From VBAS01 sp044867875 (GTDB lineage: Bacteria; Bacteroidota; Bacteroidia; Chitinophagales; Chitinophagaceae): DNA of 15,330 nucleotides. Each line of letters opens with the position of its first letter. Position 1 is the stretch's first letter. The notes beneath the pieces are model-generated. The model was given only the letters and a program-made list of their open reading frames with translations, was not told the origin of the DNA and searched no databases. The position numbers and the translations under genes are program-made. Positions 13,253 to 15,330 of the stretch are shown one piece after another. The stretch spans positions 1 to 15,330 of the forward strand of contig JBIOVR010000138.1 in NCBI GenBank assembly GCA_044867875.1, read 5' to 3'.

Positions 13253-13664
13253 GGCAGGCGCTACAAACACCGTTCACTACTATCTCAACATTATTTGCTA
13301 AATATTCTTTCGGAAGTTTAACTGATGGGATCACAAAATCTTCAAGGCATTCTGTTTTGCCACAGACAGAACAAATAAAGTGATAATGATTATCATGATG
13401 ATGTCCTTCAAAACAATCATTCTTACATAAAGCATATTTTACTGAATTATCGGCGGTGGGAATTGTATGCAGTATTCCTTTTTCAACGAATGTTTGCAAA
13501 GTGCGGTAAACAGTTACACGATCAAATCTTTCACCAGCTTTATGTTCTATATCCGCATGTGCAAGAGCTCTTGTGTTGGTTAAAAAAAGATTGAGGATCT
13601 TTTCGCGACTCTCCGTTACACTAAGTTGGTTACGGCGAAGAATATCATGAACCTTTGTGTTCAT
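13242..13664 (-). CDS. Fur-family metal-responsive repressor (Zur-like)
   Basis: This 140-aa regulator belongs to the Fur superfamily. Residues 1-75 form the winged helix with the recognition segment RFDRVTVYRTLQTFVEKGIL. The C-terminal dimer domain holds a Cys4 structural zinc site (C98-x2-C101 and C134-x2-C137) and the metal-sensing histidines HHHDNHYHF (88-96), with extra cysteines C80 and C84. Fur, Zur and PerR cannot be separated with certainty by reading. The link to a MerC-type protein and a TGCAAC-GTTGCA operator makes a zinc sensor (Zur) the best guess. It lies 5 bases after the SCO1-like gene and is its operon partner, so it is probably autoregulated through the operator at 14347-14361. 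Confidence 0.92.
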   Translation of the reverse strand: MNTKVHDILRRNQLSVTESREKILNLFLTNTRALAHADIEHKAGERFDRVTVYRTLQTFVEKGILHTIPTADNSVKYALCKNDCFEGHHHDNHYHFICSVCGKTECLEDFVIPSVKLPKEYLANNVEIVVNGVCSACQKK

Positions 13665-13669
13665 AAAAA

Positions 13670-14281
13670 TTATTTTTCTTTCAACAAAACTTCTATCTCA
13701 TTTATCATTCTTTCCACATCTTTTCTCTCATTGCCTTCATAAATATTTCTAACGTTGCCTTTTTTGTCTACCAATGAAAAAAACTGGGAATGAAGAAAAT
13801 CTACTTCGTTATCTAATGGGTTGTTATTAGGATCATCAATTTTATAGCTGTGACGGGCTTGCCTGTAAAGACTATCCTTCGTGCCTGTAAGAAATATCCA
13901 TTTATCAGTATCAACATTCATTGAATCGGCATATTTCTTTAATGTTGCTGCTGAATCTGTGGCCGGGTCACTCGTATGAGAAAGTATAAGAAAATTTTTT
14001 TCATTTTTAAACCGATCATACACTATTCTCATATTCGCATGCATTATGGGGCACCAGCTTTTGCAGGTTGTAAAAAAATATTCAGCAACAAATACCTTTC
14101 CCGCTACATCCTGCTCCGTTACTTTTTTTCCATCCTGGTTAGTAAATGCAAAAGGCAATACTCTGCCAATAGGCGGAAGTCTTGATTTACCAAAACCTGG
14201 TATTAGCTGGCTCATCGTATAATAAAAACCAATGACCAGCAAAAAGAAAAAGACAATAAAAAAAATGGTTTTCCTTCTCAT
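13670..14281 (-). CDS. SCO1/SenC family copper chaperone
   Basis: This 203-aa thioredoxin-fold protein is of the SCO family, which delivers copper to the CuA site of cytochrome c oxidase or handles thiol redox in the periplasm. The N-terminus is a single membrane anchor (about residues 5-24), with the domain on the periplasmic side. The copper ligands are present: C73 and C77 in TTCKSWCPIM, and H164 in VDFLHSQFF. It starts at the ATG at 14281 and ends 5 bases before the Fur-family gene, forming a two-gene minus-strand operon. A TATCTTTG box on this strand (14337-14330) gives a leader of about 45 bases. Why a copper chaperone shares a transcript with a probably zinc-sensing repressor is not clear. 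Confidence 0.94.
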   Translation of the reverse strand: MRRKTIFFIVFFFLLVIGFYYTMSQLIPGFGKSRLPPIGRVLPFAFTNQDGKKVTEQDVAGKVFVAEYFFTTCKSWCPIMHANMRIVYDRFKNEKNFLILSHTSDPATDSAATLKKYADSMNVDTDKWIFLTGTKDSLYRQARHSYKIDDPNNNPLDNEVDFLHSQFFSLVDKKGNVRNIYEGNERKDVERMINEIEVLLKEK

Positions 14282-14329
14282 AATGTGAATCCAAAATTAC
14301 TCATGATCGGACCGAATATATTTCGATAG

Positions 14330-14337
14330 CAAAGATA
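14330..14337 (-). promoter_or_regulatory. -7 box of the SCO1-fur operon promoter
   Basis: CAAAGATA on the + strand reads TATCTTTG on the minus strand, a perfect TAnnTTTG Bacteroidota -7 element. No clear TTG lies 19 bases upstream; that region falls inside the palindrome at 14347-14361. A bound repressor would therefore cover the -33 region of this promoter. Confidence 0.65.
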
Positions 14338-14345
14338 ATTATATT

Positions 14346-14375
14346 TTGCAACATAGTTGCACTGGGTTATCTTTG
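14346..14375 (+). promoter_or_regulatory. Consensus Bacteroidota promoter of the MerC gene
   Basis: TTG (14346-14348), a 19-base spacer and TATCTTTG (14368-14375) match the Bacteroidota housekeeping promoter TTG-N19-TAnnTTTG exactly. Transcription should begin at about 14379-14382, at or within a few bases of the ATG at 14382, so the transcript is leaderless or nearly so. The spacer is filled by the palindromic operator. Confidence 0.8.
14347..14361. promoter_or_regulatory. Zur/Fur-like operator shared by divergent promoters
   Basis: TGCAAC-ATA-GTTGCA is a perfect 6-3-6 palindrome lying between the two facing TATCTTTG boxes, 9 bases from one and 6 from the other. It fills the spacer of the MerC promoter and the -33 region of the SCO1-fur promoter. 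A Fur-family dimer from the adjacent gene bound here would block both. The assignment to that regulator is inference from position and symmetry. Confidence 0.7.
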
Positions 14376-14381
14376 CAGTCC

Positions 14382-14774
14382 ATGAAAATTCAGATCAATT
14401 GGAATGCACTTGGTGTATCAGCAGGATTGGCTTGCGCTATTCATTGTGCTTTGTTACCTCTCTTGATCAGCTCATTGCCCTTATTCGGAATTAACCTTCT
14501 CGATAATATTTACTTTGAAGCAGCCATGATCCTGATCGCTCTTTTAATTGGCGGATTTACTTTATGGCATGGATACAAAAAACATCATCACAAACTTTCT
14601 CCTTTATTTCTATTTATTCCCGGCATGTTATTATTGGCAATAAAACATTTTTTTACCGACTATATATTTTGGCTGATCATTCCATCTTCCATTTTTATCA
14701 TATTAGCTTATTATTTGAATTGGACATTTTGCCGCCAGGCAAAACATTGCCATAGCACGGACTGCAATCATTAA
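14382..14774 (+). CDS. MerC domain membrane protein
   Basis: This 130-aa protein has four hydrophobic segments and the MerC signature near the N-terminus, LACAIHCALLPLL, with C18 and C22. In mercury operons MerC carries Hg(II) across the inner membrane. Chromosomal relatives in Bacteroidota lie beside Fur-family genes, suggesting another metal such as zinc. The C-terminal tail CRQAKHCHSTDCNH (117-130) is rich in Cys and His and probably binds metal. The correct start is the ATG at 14382; an upstream in-frame TTG at 14346 is part of the promoter -33 element. No merA, merP or merR is present, so mercury resistance is unlikely. The operator at 14347 implies repression by the neighbouring Fur-family protein. 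Confidence 0.88.
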   Translation: MKIQINWNALGVSAGLACAIHCALLPLLISSLPLFGINLLDNIYFEAAMILIALLIGGFTLWHGYKKHHHKLSPLFLFIPGMLLLAIKHFFTDYIFWLIIPSSIFIILAYYLNWTFCRQAKHCHSTDCNH

Positions 14775-14837
14775 ATCTTTCAAGGGCTTTTATTATTCGA
14801 AACTCTTTTTGATTACCTTGAAGTTCAATTAAAACAT

Positions 14838-15260
14838 ATGAGATCAATATTTGTTGTCCTGTTAACTATTATTTCGTTCTCGGTTTTCAGCCAAACAAAA
14901 GATGAGATAGAAGTAAGAAATTTATTGGCAAAACAGAGTGCAGCCTGGAACCGCGGCGACATAGAGGCATTCATGGTTGGTTATTGGGAAAATGATTCGT
15001 TGATGTTTATTGGTAAGTCAGGTATTACCTATGGTTATAAAAATACATTGGCAAATTATAAAAAGAACTACCCTGATACAACCGTCATGGGTAAGCTTAC
15101 ATTCAATCTGATTCAAGTCAAACAACTTTCCCCTGAGTATTTTCATGTAACTGGTAAATACTATTTAAACCGAACTATCGGAGATGCAAGCGGCCATTTT
15201 ACTCTTATGTTCAGGAAAATAAATGGCAAATGGGTAGTTATTTCTGATCACAGTAGTTGA
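14838..15260 (+). CDS. Secreted DUF4440 / SnoaL-like (NTF2 fold) protein
   Basis: This 140-aa protein has a signal peptide (residues 1-18, cut after FSVFS) and an NTF2-like domain of the DUF4440 / SnoaL-like group. The typical opening IEVRNLLAKQSAAWNRGDIEAFMVGYWENDSLMFIG is followed by the expected strand pairs and the end GHFTLMFRKINGKWVVISDHSS. Members of this fold bind small ligands or act as isomerases or subunits. No catalytic function can be named for this one. It is exported to the periplasm. The gap of 63 bases after the MerC gene has TACCTTGA (14814-14821), near a -7 box but not a match. Confidence 0.88.
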   Translation: MRSIFVVLLTIISFSVFSQTKDEIEVRNLLAKQSAAWNRGDIEAFMVGYWENDSLMFIGKSGITYGYKNTLANYKKNYPDTTVMGKLTFNLIQVKQLSPEYFHVTGKYYLNRTIGDASGHFTLMFRKINGKWVVISDHSS

Positions 15261-15288
15261 TTTTCTAAATAAAAAAACGAACCTAATT

Positions 15289-15330
15289 ATGGCACTCATT
15301 ATTGTTGGAATGATCGTACTTATCATTGGT
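15289..15330 (+). CDS. Start of a membrane protein gene (cut by window end)
   Basis: An ATG at 15289 opens a frame that continues to the window edge: MALIIVGMIVLIIG, a hydrophobic N-terminal segment. It lies 28 bases after the DUF4440 stop, past an A-rich stretch. Such a start resembles SPFH/band-7 proteins, but 14 residues are too few to name a family. Confidence 0.45.
   Translation, partial: MALIIVGMIVLIIG

Noticed and set aside
13976..14185. Open frame of 69 codons on the + strand
   Set aside because: It lies wholly antisense to the SCO1-like gene, which has clear motifs; no start signal or family match.
14346..14381. Upstream in-frame TTG as the MerC start, adding 12 residues
   Set aside because: The TTG is the promoter -33 element and the stretch contains the operator and -7 box; the ATG at 14382 fits the family length.
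1..15330. CRISPR array, tRNA, rRNA, insertion sequence or prophage genes
   Set aside because: No regularly spaced direct repeats, cloverleaf-like sequence, transposase or integrase motifs were seen on either strand.

Overview
The window is a stretch of ordinary-looking chromosome from a low-GC (upper-30s percent by eye) member of the Bacteroidota, most likely near the Chitinophagaceae. The reasons are the Bacteroidota-type promoter signature (TTG-N19-TAnnTTTG, clearest at 14346-14375), poor Shine-Dalgarno sites, the DUF5606 protein, a GH88 hydrolase, many secreted proteins, and intergenic repeats of a kind common in this phylum. No mobile element, CRISPR array, tRNA or rRNA was found. No gap between genes exceeds about 150 bases.

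Layout. Bases 1-1301 hold the 3' end of polA. They are followed by a repeat-like spacer, a small receiver-like hypothetical gene and a sterol-desaturase-family di-iron membrane hydroxylase whose last codons and stop come from a dispersed-repeat-like sequence. Bases 2672-7799 continue on the + strand with redox-flavoured genes: a Rieske [2Fe-2S] domain fused to a flavodoxin-type FMN reductase domain, a secreted amidohydrolase directly abutting a group III truncated haemoglobin, and a 781-residue fusion of an RnfD/NqrB-like membrane domain with a DUF2330 domain. A perfect 10-bp hairpin at 7811-7834 separates this from a convergent two-gene minus-strand operon (10659 to 7841): a lipoprotein L,D-transpeptidase followed by a secreted GH88 unsaturated glucuronyl hydrolase. 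Divergent from it lie a DUF5606 gene and an M3 oligoendopeptidase whose 5' leader is built from short TTAG repeats.

Bases 13091-14774 form a compact metal-homeostasis module. A minus-strand SCO1-like copper chaperone and Fur-family (Zur-like) regulator operon is divergent from a MerC-type membrane protein. A single 15-bp palindrome (TGCAACATAGTTGCA) sits between two facing TATCTTTG -7 boxes, so one operator could control both directions. A second, orphan 19-bp palindrome and a strong terminator lie in the convergent gap after the regulator gene. The window ends with a secreted DUF4440/SnoaL-like protein and the first 14 codons of a membrane protein.

The most interesting items are the shared divergent operator with a nearly leaderless merC transcript, the two domain fusions (Rieske-flavodoxin and RnfD-DUF2330), the possible pairing of the Rieske reductase with the neighbouring di-iron hydroxylase, and the orphan palindrome plus terminator. 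No wholly new defence or mobile system is evident.
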